The notes under the pieces: model-generated
What the model was told of the DNA's origin: nothing
The model's database searches: none
What the model saw: the letters and a program-made list of their open reading frames with translations, nothing else
Made by a program: the position numbers and the translations under genes
Assembly: GCA_936450465.1 (NCBI GenBank)
Contig: OW388297.1
Coordinates: 47,878,130-47,942,129 of the forward strand
Direction of reading: 5' to 3'
Length of the DNA: 64,000 nucleotides
Source of the DNA: Gibbula magus
Lineage: Eukaryota > Mollusca > Gastropoda > Trochida > Trochidae
Shown here: positions 22,458 to 33,252 of the stretch, one piece after another
Layout of the letters: each line of letters opens with the position of its first letter
Numbering within the stretch: the stretch's first letter is position 1

Positions 22458-25400
22458 TCAATTCACAATTGGATTTTGATAATCTTGGATGTGCCACTGA
22501 AAAGAGAAAAGTTGTAAATATTCTAAAGATGAAGGGTTAAACTCTACAGTTCTCTGATTGTTTTCCACTATTCTGAGACTCCCAGGTGAAGGGTTAAACT
22601 CCACAGTTCTCTGATTGTTTTCCACTATTCTGAGACTCCCAGGTGAAGGGTTAAACTCCACAGTTCTCTGATTGTTTTCCACTATTCTGAGACTCCCAGG
22701 TGAAGGGTTAAACTCCACAGTTCTCTGATTGTTTTCCACTATTCTGAGACTCCCAGGTGAAGGGTTAAACTCCACAGTTCTCTGATTGTTTTCCACTATT
22801 CTGAGACTCCCAGGTGAAGGGTTAAACTCCACAGTTCTCTGATTGTTTTCCACTATTCTGAGACTCCCAGGTGAAGGGTTAAACTCCACAGTTCTCTGAT
22901 TGTTTTCCACTATTCTGAGACTCCCAGATGAAGGGTTAAACTCCACAGTTCTCTGATTGTTTCCCACTATTCTGAGACTCCCAGGTGAAGGGTTAAACTC
23001 CACAGTTCTCTGATTGTTTTCCACTATTCTGAGACTCCCAGGTGAAGGGTTAAACTCCACAGTTCTCTGATTGTTTTCCACTATTCTGAGACTCCCAGGT
23101 GAAGGGTTAAACTCCACAGTTCTCTGATTGTTTTCCACTATTCTGAGACTCCCAGGTGAAGGGTTAAACTCCACAGTTCTCTGATTGTTTTCCACTATTC
23201 TGAGACTCCCAGGTGAGGGGTTAAACTCCACAGTTCTCTGATTGTTTTCCACTATTCTGAGACTCCCAGGTGAAGGGTTAAACTCCACAGTTCTCTGATT
23301 GTTTTCCACTATTCTGAGACTCCCAGGTGAGGGGTTAAACTCCACAGTTCTCTGATTGTTTTCCACTATTCTGAGACTCCTAGGTGAAGGGTTAAACTCC
23401 ACAGTTCTCTGATTGTTTTCCACTATTCTGAGACTCCCAGGTGAAGGGTTAAACTCCACAGTTCTCTGAATGTTTTCCACTATTCTGAGACTCCCAGGTG
23501 AGGGGTTAAATTCCACAGTTCTCTGATTGTTTTCCACTATTCTGAGACTCCCAGGTGAAGGGTTAAACTCCACAGTTCTCTGATTGTTTTCCACTATTCT
23601 GAGACTCCCAGGTGAAGGGTTAAACTCCACAGTTCTCTGATTGTTTTCCACTATTCTGAGACTCCCAGGTGAGGGGTTAAACTCCACAGTTCTCTGATTG
23701 TTTTCCACTATTCTGAGACTCCCAGGTGAGGGGTTAAACTCCACAGTTCTCTGAATGTTTTCCACTATTCTGAGACTCCCAGGTGAAGGGTTAAACTCTA
23801 CAGTTCTCTGATTGTTTTCCACTATTCTGAGACTCCCAGATGAAGGGTTAAACTCCACAGTTCTCTGATTGTTTTCCACTATTCTGAGACTCCCAGGTGA
23901 AGGGTTAAATTCTACAGTTCTCTGATTGTTTTCCACTATTCTGAGACTCCCAGGTGAAGGGTTAAACTCCACAGTTCTCTGATTGTTTTCCACTATTCTG
24001 AGACTCCCAGGTGAAGGGTTAAACTCCACAGTTCTCTGATTGTTTCCCACTATTCTGAGACTCCCAGATGAAGGGTTAAACTCCACAGTTCTCTGATTGT
24101 TTTCCACTATTCTGAGACTCCCAGGTGAAGGGTTAAACTCCACAGTTCTCTGATTGTTTTCCACTATTCTGAGACTCCCAGGTGAAGGGTTAAACTCCAC
24201 AGTTCTCTGATTGTTTTCCACTATTCTGAGACTCCTAGGTGAAGGGTTAAATTCCACAGTTCTCTGATTGTTTTCCACTATTCTGAGACTCCTAGGTGAA
24301 GGGTTAAACTCCACAGTTCTCTGATTGTTTTCCACTATTCTGAGACTCCCAGGTGAAGGGTTAAACTCCACAGTTCTCTTATTGTTTTCCACTATTCTGA
24401 GACTCCCAGGTGAAGGGTTAAACTCTACAGTTCTCTGATTGTTTTCCACTATTCTGAGACTCCTAGGTGAAGGATTAAATTCCACAGTTCTCTGATTGTT
24501 TTCCACTATTCTGAGACTCCCAGGTGAGGGGTTAAATTCCACAGTTCTCTGATTGTTTTCCACTATTCTGAGACTCCCAGGTGAGGGGTTAAACTCCACA
24601 GTTCTCTGAATGTTTTCCACTATTCTGAGACTCCCAGGTGAAGGGTTAAACTCTACAGTTCTCTGATTGTTTTCCACTATTCTGAGACTCCCAGGTGAAG
24701 GGTTAAATTCCACAGTTCTCTGATTGTTTTCCACTATTCTGAGACTCCCAGGTGAAGGGTTAAATTCCACAGTTCTCTGATTGTTTTCCACTATTCTGAG
24801 ACTCCCAGATGAAGGGTTAAACTCCACAGTTCTCTGATTGTTTTCCACTATTCTGAGACTCCCAGGTGAAGGGTTAAACTCCACAGTTCTCTGATTGTTT
24901 CCCACTATTCTGAGACTCCCAGATGAAGGGTTAAACTCCACAGTTCTCTGATTGTTTTCCACTATTCTGAGACTCCCAGGTGAAGGGTTAAATTCTACAG
25001 TTCTCTGATTGTTTTCCACTATTCTGAGACTCCCAGGTGAAGGGTTAAACTCCACAGTTCTCTGATTGTTTTCCACTATTCTGAGACTCCCAGGTGAAGG
25101 GTTAAACTCCACAGTTCTCTGATTGTTTTCCACTATTCTGAGACTCCCAGGTGAGGGGTTAAACTCCACAGTTCTCTGATTGTTTTCCACTATTCTGAGA
25201 CTCCCAGGTGAGGGGTTAAACTCCACAGTTCTCTGAATGTTTTCCACTATTCTGAGACTCCCAGGTGAAGGGTTAAACTCTACAGTTCTCTGATTGTTTT
25301 CCACTATTCTGAGACTCCCAGGTGAAGGGTTAAACTCCACAGTTCTCTGATTGTTTCCCACTATTCTGAGACTCCCAGATGAAGGGTTAAACTCCACAGT

Positions 25401-28400
25401 TCTCTGATTGTTTTCCACTATTCTGAGACTCCCAGGTGAAGGGTTAAATTCTACAGTTCTCTGATTGTTTTCCACTATTCTGAGACTCCCAGGTGAAGGG
25501 TTAAACTCCACAGTTCTCTGATTGTTTTCCACTATTCTGAGACTCCCAGGTGAAGGGTTAAACTCCACAGTTCTCTGATTGTTTTCCACTATTCTGAGAC
25601 TCCCAGGTGAAGGGTTAAACTCCACAGTTCTCTGATTGTTTTCCACTATTCTGAGACTCCCAGGTGAAGGGTTAAACTCCACAGTTCTCTGATTGTTTTC
25701 CACTATTCTGAGACTCCTAGGTGAAGGGTTAAACTCCACAGTTCTCTGATTGTTTTCCACTATTCTGAGACTCCCAGGTGAAGGGTTAAACTCCACAGTT
25801 CTCTTATTGTTTTCCACTATTCTGAGACTCCCAGGTGAAGGGTTAAACTCTACAGTTCTCTGATTGTTTTCCACTATTCTGAGACTCCTAGGTGAAGGGT
25901 TAAATTCCACAGTTCTCTGATTGTTTTCCACTATTCTGAGACTCCCAGGTGAGGGGTTAAATTCCACAGTTCTCTGATTGTTTTCCACTATTCTGAGACT
26001 CCCAGGTGAGGGGTTAAACTCCACAGTTCTCTGAATGTTTTCCACTATTCTGAGACTCCCAGGTGAAGGGTTAAACTCTACAGTTCTCTGATTGTTTTCC
26101 ACTATTCTGAGACTCCCAGGTGAAGGGTTAAATTCCACAGTTCTCTGATTGTTTTCCACTATTCTGAGACTCCCAGGTGAGGGGTTAAACTCAACAGTTC
26201 TCTGATTGGTTTCCACTATTCTGAGACTCCCAGGTGAAGGGTTAAACTCTACAGTTCTCTGATTGTTTTCCACTATTCTGAGACTCCCAGGTGAAGGGTT
26301 AAACTCCACAGTTCTCTGATTGTTTCCCACTATTCTGAGACTCCCAGGTGAAGGGTTAAACTCCACAGTTCTCTGATTGTTTTCCACTATTCTGAGACTC
26401 CCAGGTGAAGGGTTAAATTCCACAGTTCTCTGATTGTTTTCCACTATTCTGAGACTCCCAGATGAAGGGTTAAACTCCACAGTTCTCTGATTGTTTTCCA
26501 CTATTCTGAGACTCCCAGGTGAAGGGTTAAACTCCACAGTTCTCTGATTGTTTTCCACTATTCTGAGACTCCCAGGTGAAGGGTTAAACTCCACAGTTCT
26601 CTGATTGTTTTCCACTATTCTGAGACTCCCAGGTGAGGGGTTAAACTCCACAGTTCTCTTATTGTTTTCCACTATTCTGAGACTCCCAGGTGAGGGGTTA
26701 AACTCCACAGTTCTCTGATTGTTTTCCACTATTCTGAGACTCCTAGGTGAAGGGTTAAATTCCACAGTTCTCTGATTGTTTTCCACTATTCTGAGACTCC
26801 CAGGTGAAGGGTTAAACTCCACAGTTCTCTGATTGTTTTCCACTATTCTGAGACTCCCAGGTGAGGGGTTAAACTCCACAGTTCTCTGATTGTTTTCCAC
26901 TATTCTGAGACTCCCAGGTGAGGGGTTAAACTCCACAGTTCTCTGATTGTTTTCCACTATTCTGAGACTCCCAGGTGAGGGGTTAAACTCTACAGTTCTC
27001 TGATTGTTTTCCACTATTCTGAGACTCCCAGGTGAAGGGTTAAATTCCACAGTTCTCTGATTGTTTTCCACTATTCTGAGACTCCCAGGTGAGGGGTTAA
27101 ACTCCACAGTTCTCTGATTGTTTTCCACTATTCTGAGACTCCCAGGTGAAGGGTTAAACTCTACAGTTCTCTGATTGTTTTCCACTATTCTGAGACTCCC
27201 AGGTGAAGGGTTAAACTCCACAGTTCTCTGATTGTTTTCCACTATTCTGAGACTCCCAGGTGAAGGGTTAAACTCCACAGTTCTCTGATTGTTTTCCACT
27301 ATTCTGAGACTCCCAGGTGAGGGGTTAAACTCCACAGTTCTCTTATTGTTTTCCACTATTCTGAGACTCCCAGGTGAGGGGTTAAACTCCACAGTTCTCT
27401 GATTGTTTTCCACTATTCTGAGACTCCTAGGTGAAGGGTTAAATTCCACAGTTCTCTGATTGTTTTCCACTATTCTGAGACTCCCAGGTGAAGGGTTAAA
27501 CTCCACAGTTCTCTGATTGTTTTCCACTATTCTGAGACTCCCAGGTGAGGGGTTAAACTCCACAGTTCTCTGATTGTTTTCCACTATTCTGAGACTCCCA
27601 GGTGAGGGGTTAAACTCCACAGTTCTCTGATTGTTTTCCACTATTCTGAGACTCCTAGGTGAAGGGTTAAATTCCACAGTTCTCTGATTGTTTTCCACTA
27701 TTCTGAGACTCCCAGGTGAAGGGTTAAACTCCACAGTTCTCTGATTGTTTTCCACTATTCTGAGACTCCCAGGTGAAGGGTTAAACTCCACAGTTCTCTG
27801 ATTGTTTTCCACTATTCTGAGACTCCCAGGTGAAGGGTTAAACTCCACAGTTCTCTGAATGTTTTCCACTATTCTGAGACTCCCAGGTGAGGGGTTAAAT
27901 TCCACAGTTCTCTGATTGTTTTCCACTATTCTGAGACTCCCAGGTGAGGGGTTAAATTCCACAGTTCTCTGATTGTTTTCCACTATTCTGAGACTCCCAG
28001 GTGAAGGGTTAAACTCCACAGTTCTCTGATTGTTTTCCACTATTCTGAGACTCCCAGGTGAAGGGTTAAACTCCACAGTTCTCTGATTGTTTTCCACTAT
28101 TCTGAGACTCCCAGGTGAAGGGTTAAACTCCACAGTTCTCTGAATGTTTTCCACTATTCTGAGACTCCCAGGTGAAGGGTTAAACTCCACAGTTCTCTGA
28201 TTGTTTTCCACTATTCTGAGACTCCCAGGTGAAGGGTTAAACTCCACAGTTCTCTGATTGTTTTCCACTATTCTGAGACTCCCAGGTGAAGGGTTAAACT
28301 CCACAGTTCTCTGATTGTTTTCCACTATTCTGAGACTCCTAGGTGAAGGGTTAAACTCCACAGTTCTCTGATTGTTTTCCACTATTCTGAGACTCCCAGG

Positions 28401-28691
28401 TGAAGGGTTAAACTCTACAGTTCTCTGATTGTTTTCCACTATTCTGAGACTCCCAGGTGAGGGGTTAAATTCCACAGTTCTCTGAATGTTTTCCACTATT
28501 CTGAGACTCCCAGGTGAAGGGTTAAACTCCACAGTTCTCTGATTGTTTTCCACTATTCTGAGACTCCTAGGTGAAGGGTTAAACTCTACAATTCTCTGAT
28601 TGTTTTCCAGCTGTCCTTCCTTGATCCTATCCAGTAATTGACTTCCTAAACAACAGAACACCAGTGTTTGCACCTGACACCAGTTTATCAT
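22458..28691 (-). CDS. 2,077-codon open frame of 19-residue repeats (coding status uncertain)
   Basis: From ATG at 28691 the minus strand is open to a stop at 22458. It encodes a short unique leader with a hydrophobic TLVFCCLG segment, about 107 copies of IVENNQRTVEFNPSPGSLR, and a unique C-terminus ending in QDYQNPIVN. The other five frames of the unit contain stops. The repeat could form a beta-hairpin (LRIVE, turn, RTVEF). Against coding: a 57-bp unit keeps frame automatically. Only about 8 of 171 possible point changes would create a stop, so the absence of stops among about eleven variants is expected by chance. Variants split about evenly between silent and replacement (G to R, P to S, N to I, Q to K, E to G, N to T). 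No promoter, splice site or known family supports it. Confidence 0.25.
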   Translation of the reverse strand: MINWCQVQTLVFCCLGSQLLDRIKEGQLENNQRIVEFNPSPRSLRIVENNQRTVEFNPSPGSLRIVENIQRTVEFNPSPGSLRIVENNQRTVEFNPSPGSLRIVENNQRTVEFNPSPRSLRIVENNQRTVEFNPSPGSLRIVENNQRTVEFNPSPGSLRIVENNQRTVEFNPSPGSLRIVENIQRTVEFNPSPGSLRIVENNQRTVEFNPSPGSLRIVENNQRTVEFNPSPGSLRIVENNQRTVEFNPSPGSLRIVENNQRTVEFNPSPGSLRIVENIQRTVEFNPSPGSLRIVENNQRTVEFNPSPGSLRIVENNQRTVEFNPSPGSLRIVENNQRTVEFNPSPRSLRIVENNQRTVEFNPSPGSLRIVENNQRTVEFNPSPGSLRIVENNQRTVEFNPSPGSLRIVENNQRTVEFNPSPRSLRIVENNQRTVEFNPSPGSLRIVENNKRTVEFNPSPGSLRIVENNQRTVEFNPSPGSLRIVENNQRTVEFNPSPGSLRIVENNQRTVEFNPSPGSLRIVENNQRTVEFNPSPGSLRIVENNQRTVEFNPSPGSLRIVENNQRTVEFNPSPGSLRIVENNQRTVEFNPSPGSLRIVENNQRTVEFNPSPGSLRIVENNQRTVEFNPSPGSLRIVENNQRTVEFNPSPRSLRIVENNQRTVEFNPSPGSLRIVENNKRTVEFNPSPGSLRIVENNQRTVEFNPSPGSLRIVENNQRTVEFNPSPGSLRIVENNQRTVEFNPSSGSLRIVENNQRTVEFNPSPGSLRIVENNQRTVEFNPSPGSLRIVGNNQRTVEFNPSPGSLRIVENNQRTVEFNPSPGSLRIVETNQRTVEFNPSPGSLRIVENNQRTVEFNPSPGSLRIVENNQRTVEFNPSPGSLRIVENIQRTVEFNPSPGSLRIVENNQRTVEFNPSPGSLRIVENNQRTVEFNPSPRSLRIVENNQRTVEFNPSPGSLRIVENNKRTVEFNPSPGSLRIVENNQRTVEFNPSPRSLRIVENNQRTVEFNPSPGSLRIVENNQRTVEFNPSPGSLRIVENNQRTVEFNPSPGSLRIVENNQRTVEFNPSPGSLRIVENNQRTVEFNPSPGSLRIVENNQRTVEFNPSSGSLRIVGNNQRTVEFNPSPGSLRIVENNQRTVEFNPSPGSLRIVENIQRTVEFNPSPGSLRIVENNQRTVEFNPSPGSLRIVENNQRTVEFNPSPGSLRIVENNQRTVEFNPSPGSLRIVENNQRTVEFNPSPGSLRIVENNQRTVEFNPSSGSLRIVGNNQRTVEFNPSPGSLRIVENNQRTVEFNPSSGSLRIVENNQRTVEFNPSPGSLRIVENNQRTVEFNPSPGSLRIVENNQRTVEFNPSPGSLRIVENIQRTVEFNPSPGSLRIVENNQRTVEFNPSPGSLRIVENNQRTVEFNPSPRSLRIVENNQRTVEFNPSPGSLRIVENNKRTVEFNPSPGSLRIVENNQRTVEFNPSPRSLRIVENNQRTVEFNPSPRSLRIVENNQRTVEFNPSPGSLRIVENNQRTVEFNPSPGSLRIVENNQRTVEFNPSSGSLRIVGNNQRTVEFNPSPGSLRIVENNQRTVEFNPSPGSLRIVENNQRTVEFNPSPGSLRIVENNQRTVEFNPSSGSLRIVENNQRTVEFNPSPGSLRIVENIQRTVEFNPSPGSLRIVENNQRTVEFNPSPGSLRIVENNQRTVEFNPSPGSLRIVENNQRTVEFNPSPGSLRIVENNQRTVEFNPSPGSLRIVENIQRTVEFNPSPGSLRIVENNQRTVEFNPSPRSLRIVENNQRTVEFNPSPGSLRIVENNQRTVEFNPSPGSLRIVENNQRTVEFNPSPGSLRIVENNQRTVEFNPSPGSLRIVENNQRTVEFNPSPGSLRIVENNQRTVEFNPSPGSLRIVENNQRTVEFNPSPGSLRIVGNNQRTVEFNPSSGSLRIVENNQRTVEFNPSPGSLRIVENNQRTVEFNPSPGSLRIVENNQRTVEFNPSPGSLRIVENNQRTVEFNPSPGSLRIVENNQRTVEFNPSPGSLRIVENNQRTVEFNPSPGSLRIVENNQRTVEFNPSSLEYLQLFSFQWHIQDYQNPIVN
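22527..28609. repeat. Minisatellite array, 57-bp unit, about 107 copies
   Basis: 6.08 kb of an exactly 57-bp unit without a single indel. On the + strand each unit reads CTCTGATTGTTTTCCACTAT, then TCTGAGACTCCCAGGTGAAG, then GGTTAAACTCCACAGTT. About eleven recurrent single-base variants distinguish units. Their order repeats in blocks, for example 24379-24660 recurs at 25803-26085 (25 units apart) and 26657-26760 at 27341-27444 (12 units apart), which shows multi-unit duplication by unequal exchange. It lies wholly inside the large intron of the + strand gene. Confidence 0.98.
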
Positions 28692-29275
28692 AGGGTTCAA
28701 CTCTTTTAATCTGCACACTACCTTGGGATAAATATTTGGTCTTACCTTTCTAGCGTGATTGCTTTGATGTTGTTAAACAGGATTTAGGGTAATTACAATG
28801 AATTGAAAAGAAAATTAAATTTTTAAATTTCTTTTTTTTTTTGTGGAAGCTATCATTAGAAATATGTGCTGTTTAGATAGATGTAGTCTTGTTATATTTG
28901 TGGTCATACTATCTGAAATAGTACAGGTTTGTGTACTTTTTTCAGGACCAGTCTCTTGTGGGATTTGAATTCACATAACAAAAGCAGTTGACCAATTGAC
29001 CTTTTCTTATTAACCTTTAGCCTGCTGGATTGTTTTAGGCTAACACCCACTGTCATCTGGATTAATTTCAGCTGAAGCGCCGTAAAATCAACACAGTTAC
29101 GGAAATTTAAATTGATCAAAAAGTAAACAAGTATTCTAAGCAAAATTTCACACACTGATGGGGAAATCACTAGGCTATGTGATGATATATTTTTTATAGT
29201 CATACCACATACAATAATGAAGAAATAATCCTTGAAACAGCAAAGGAGTACTTTTTTCATGAAATCTATTTTTTT
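28610..29275. other. Gene-free stretch right of the array
   Basis: AT-rich sequence with a 118-codon minus-strand frame (28904-29260) that is hydrophobic and Lys/Ser/Leu-rich. It looks like chance in AT-rich DNA. Nothing else was seen. Confidence 0.5.
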
Positions 29276-29677
29276 GTAATCTGGACGATTTATCCAGGAT
29301 CGATCATTTGAAATATAAAACTAAAATATTCCAGATAAATTCACATTTTACGAATTCAGGGTTGTAACCGAATATTCACAAGGATTTTTACTGTTATCCG
29401 ATTACTGTAGTTACCACGGCGATAAATTATCTAACATCGTTAGAAGTCAACATAAACGAAGACGTTATTATTATTTGATAAATTCCCCAACTTTGCTCGC
29501 ACCGCTTTGACTGCGATTTTCTCACAAACTACAGAACACAAAGAATCCATACTTTAGAATAAATATCAACAATAACTAAAAGTGGTATCAATAAAGTTTC
29601 AGCACTGTAGAAATTACACTTTTCGAATAGCAAGCTATTACCCATGCTAATGTCTCGGAAATCGTCTGTTTCAAATC

Positions 29678-29694
29678 AAAATGGCGGACTTCGG
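29678..29694 (+). promoter_or_regulatory. YY1-type motif and possible tiny start exon
   Basis: AAAATGGCGGAC fits the YY1 consensus that often overlaps start codons in animal promoters. Here an ATG followed by three codons reaches a weak CG|GTAATT donor. It sits in a GC-richer block within the large intron. Too short to call a gene. Confidence 0.25.
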
Positions 29695-30091
29695 TAATTA
29701 GAACGAAAACAAACAATATATTAAGAATAATTGTTTCAATAGCTACCAAAATTATCACGTGGATACAAAGAGATTCATATTCTTATACCATGTGATTTTT
29801 AATGTGATAAACGTAAGCATTTCACTAACAGCACTGTGTAAACAACGGATAAAAATTCGATGCAAACAATAACCTGAGGCCGGTCAACAGAGAAAACTAA
29901 TGAGCAAATGACATTTTCTACACTGTAACACAAGCTCAGCAACGTCTAATTCGTCATCGAATAAATTGTGTATTAATAAATAAAGTATCTGTAACACATT
30001 TGTAAAGTCTTTTGGCAATAATATATGACAAAAAAACTACCTTTACTGTAAAAATTAGATCAAAATTTATTGCAGACGAAAAACTTTCATT

Positions 30092-30117
30092 CCGGAAATG
30101 ACGTAGCAACGGAAGTC
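30092..30117. promoter_or_regulatory. ETS-CRE-ETS composite motif
   Basis: CCGGAAATGACGTAGCAACG, followed by GAAGT, contains an ETS core (CCGGAAAT), a CRE-like TGACGTAG, an X-box-like TAGCAAC half site and a second ETS core (CGGAAGT) within 26 bases. Such tight clusters mark housekeeping-type promoters in animals. Direction and target gene are unknown. Confidence 0.35.
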
Positions 30118-32572
30118 AGTTTATTATTACTTCCCTTTAGAAGCTTCAAGAAAAAATAAAATCACCAGACAAGTCCAGAAATGCCAGAAGCAGAAGACAT
30201 TATTTCCTACCTCCAAATACCAATTATTAAATTGTATTCGCTATTGATTCACATGTAATTACGGGACGAATACCTCAATTCAAAATTCAAAACACAAGCG
30301 GCAAACGAGACAAGTGGGCAGATGTGCAGATCTCAGCAGGTGCTCGAAAACGTCATGGCAGTATATATATCATGAGCGATTGACAAGATGTGGGATCACA
30401 CGATATCAAGAAGTATATATAAATTGAGAGTCGAAAACATTGTTTTCATTTTTGATTAGGATTATTAATATTGATACTAAAGGATGTTTATAATTTTAAG
30501 ATTGTAAATTCAGATATAAAAGAAACAATACTTAGGCTACGAAGTACATTGTGCGCATAGTTTAATTTATCTGACATAATTATAAACGTAATGCATGTTA
30601 CTATATATAATTAATAAATAAAGAATAAAAGAAGAACTATAAATCAAAAGCATCTAATTATATTAATTTCCAAATGGAGTATTATAATTGTCGACAAACG
30701 ATAACCAAGTGGAAACCACATTGGGGAATTCCATTCTCAGCCAATCAGAAAATAGAACGTTCCTCCTGATCAGAGTTTCCCCATAAGGTATTGGTTGGTA
30801 ATCTATACATTTAATATAGACATATATGTGTACTAACAGAACATAATCACAATCAAACATAAGTTTGTTAAGCTATGGTTTGTTTACGAGTGTAAGCGAT
30901 CCCTTTGAAAAAAGTTTTAAAAATGAATGTTGTGTACCGTTTGTCACACAGGTAATGGGTCATGCGGGTTTGGATATTAGGAGCACAACTAAATTATGTT
31001 TTAAACGTAAAAATTACTAAATTTACTACAAGCATTGTAAATTAAATATGACAATGAACACTTGTCAATTTAGATATGAACACGTGTTAATATTTAAACA
31101 AATGTCAAAAACAAAACTATATCATTTATATGACGCAAATAGTAAGCCTAACGAATATTTGAGCAATTCTATCAAAGTGTTGAGGCAAAAAAGACAATAC
31201 CTTATGGGGGGGGAAAAATCTGATTTAGCTGACAAGTGTTGAAGAAAGATATCCCATCAATTTCCTTGATTCTACACTGTCAAGTGAGTACCTGCACACA
31301 AAGTAGACCTCTTGAAGGTCGAGTGTCATTTCATCTCTTTCACTGGAGTACGGAATCTCTCGAAGGCCGCCGGACTGGACTGGACTACCGCAGATTAGTT
31401 ATATTTTGGACAAACAGTCAAGATTTGGTAACAGTTCATCCTTTATTTCAATGTGTAGCAAATAAAAATGCCAGTCGAAATTAAGTATGAGAATGTTGAT
31501 GGATTCAAGTTGGTAGGCCTATGTCACAAATCATTTACAAAAACTCTCACCTACAAGAGGCGGTTGATAACGGTACCTGCAACAGACAAGTGCAAGAGTG
31601 AAATAAACTGATGTTTAATATTTTTCAAGTAATTTGCCTCCAACATTTATAGATACAAATTCACATTTCTCATGTAATTAGGCCTACAGTAGGCCTACGT
31701 GGCAGTTATATTCGTACAGTGTCGTATTTCCATAGACTTGCATGTTAATTTACGCTGGGTTAAGTGATTTTCATGAAATGAGTTCTGTTTAAATCAATGT
31801 TAAACTTTTCATCTTGATTTGAAATCATCTCAGCTTGAAGAAAATAATTTAAATTAAATTTTCGGACGATAATTAACTAATGTCATCCAATTTACCTACA
31901 TGTGTACGTTAGATAAAAACGTTTCCCATAGACCGTCATGTTAAATGTTTTCACAACTACGTATATATGTTGATCAAAGTTCTGCCATTCCCAAGATAGT
32001 AAACGGAAAATTAAACTTAAATTATGAGGTTGTAACCAAGTCGATACCCCACAAACCTGATAAATGTGAATAGAATCGGACACAAATCGTATCTATGAAA
32101 ATTATTTATCCCAGATTAAATTAACATGCACGTCTATGAAAATAACGTCACCGGCACTGCACTGTACTTTACGATTTTTTGTCTACACGCTATCGACACA
32201 TCAAACACTACTGCTTGTCAAGTAAGTTTTAAAAACCTATATAATATTTGTCAAAGTTTTTAATTTCAATTAAATTTGAGGACATTTTTTGGTAAATCGA
32301 TCAATGACGACATCGATATCTCAATCTGCGCAAAGCTACGATAACCACGCCCATCTTGTCACTCAAGTGTCCACGCCCACTTCTGTCAATCAAAACCACG
32401 TGTGTCCTGGCAAGGTCAATGACATGTTATTTCAAATTATTTTATTTTCAAAACAGTTACGAGTTGTTTCAAAGTATTTTATTTTCAAAACGAATGAATT
32501 ATTTCCCTTGAATTCATGATGTGCCAACGCATTCTTACTTACTGAATAAATGTTCACATGTCAGAGTGACGT

Positions 32573-32583
32573 TTCGCGAGAGT
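32573..32583 (+). promoter_or_regulatory. TCTCGCGAGA-like promoter motif
   Basis: TTTCGCGAGAG differs by one base from the TCTCGCGAGA palindrome found in many metazoan core promoters. It ends eleven bases before the ATG of the candidate internal first exon, so it could lie in that exon's core promoter or 5' leader. Confidence 0.35.
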
Positions 32584-32593
32584 TCACTTGAAG

Positions 32594-32619
32594 ATGTTGG
32601 ATAGTGACAATTGTCTGTC
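32594..32619 (+). CDS. Candidate internal first exon feeding exon C
   Basis: ATG 32594 has A at -3. It opens eight codons plus two bases (MLDSDNCL, then TC) to a strong GTAAGTAAC donor at 32620. The phase (2) is exactly that required by the exon C acceptor at 40166, and the junction codon becomes TCG Ser. A promoter-type TTTCGCGAGAG motif lies just upstream and the block is GC-richer than the intron average. Splicing to exon C would give a short N-terminus lacking exons A and B. The coding part is tiny, so chance is possible; one in three random donors would match the phase. Confidence 0.4.
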
Positions 32620-33224
32620 GTAAGTAACTTAATAAAAAAAATCAACTAGCTAATTAACAGACGAAAATTCCTTTTCATGTCGTAAATGTTTTGCCTCTCA
32701 CATAAACAAACTCGATCCAAATAAATTATATTTCATGAATTTTCATCAAACACGTTACGCCCGTATATTCCAATATTACATTTGAAATCGCACTGGAGAT
32801 TCCAATCGCCTAGTCTAACGATAATCGCGATATGCTACTTGCCTTCAGTATTTAAAAACAAGAAAACAAACAGTACAAATATTTTTCCTGAATGATAGTT
32901 TTTAAAATAGAAAATAAATATGTTTATATAAAACAATAGACCAAGAATGACCGACAGAGTGTTGCTATCATAATCATTAGTTTTCCCGGAATAGCATTGA
33001 CAGTAACTTGTTTACAATCGCGCGGGACCAACTAACGGTTGTCTTTGGGTCCGAGTGTCATTACTCAAGAACTAACATATTTTTAAAGAAGCCAATTGTT
33101 TGTTCACCACTACGAAAATGTTAATGTACCATGTGTGTATTAGGATATTCCTATCAAGTGCCATGAATCGGATACTGAACTTGAACATCGATCGAAATCC
33201 GCCATCAGTGCATGAAAGTACGTA

Positions 33225-33252
33225 ATGGCGTCATGCTGTTTATCGGCAATTT
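33225..33252 (+). CDS. Candidate mini first exon
   Basis: ATG 33225 (context GTAATGG) gives nine codons (MASCCLSAI) plus one base to a good TTT|GTAAGTAG donor at 33253. Phase 1 does not fit exon C, but would fit an exon following C. It lies 600 bp after the stronger candidate at 32594 in the same GC-richer block. Confidence 0.22.

Noticed and set aside
22527..28609. Assembly artefact as explanation of the 57-bp array
   Set aside because: Units differ by many ordered variants and form recognisable duplicated blocks, which argues for a real array, although exact copy number may be unreliable.
28904..29260. 118-codon minus-strand frame
   Set aside because: AT-rich, Phe/Leu/Lys-rich composition and no splice context. 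Expected by chance in this DNA.
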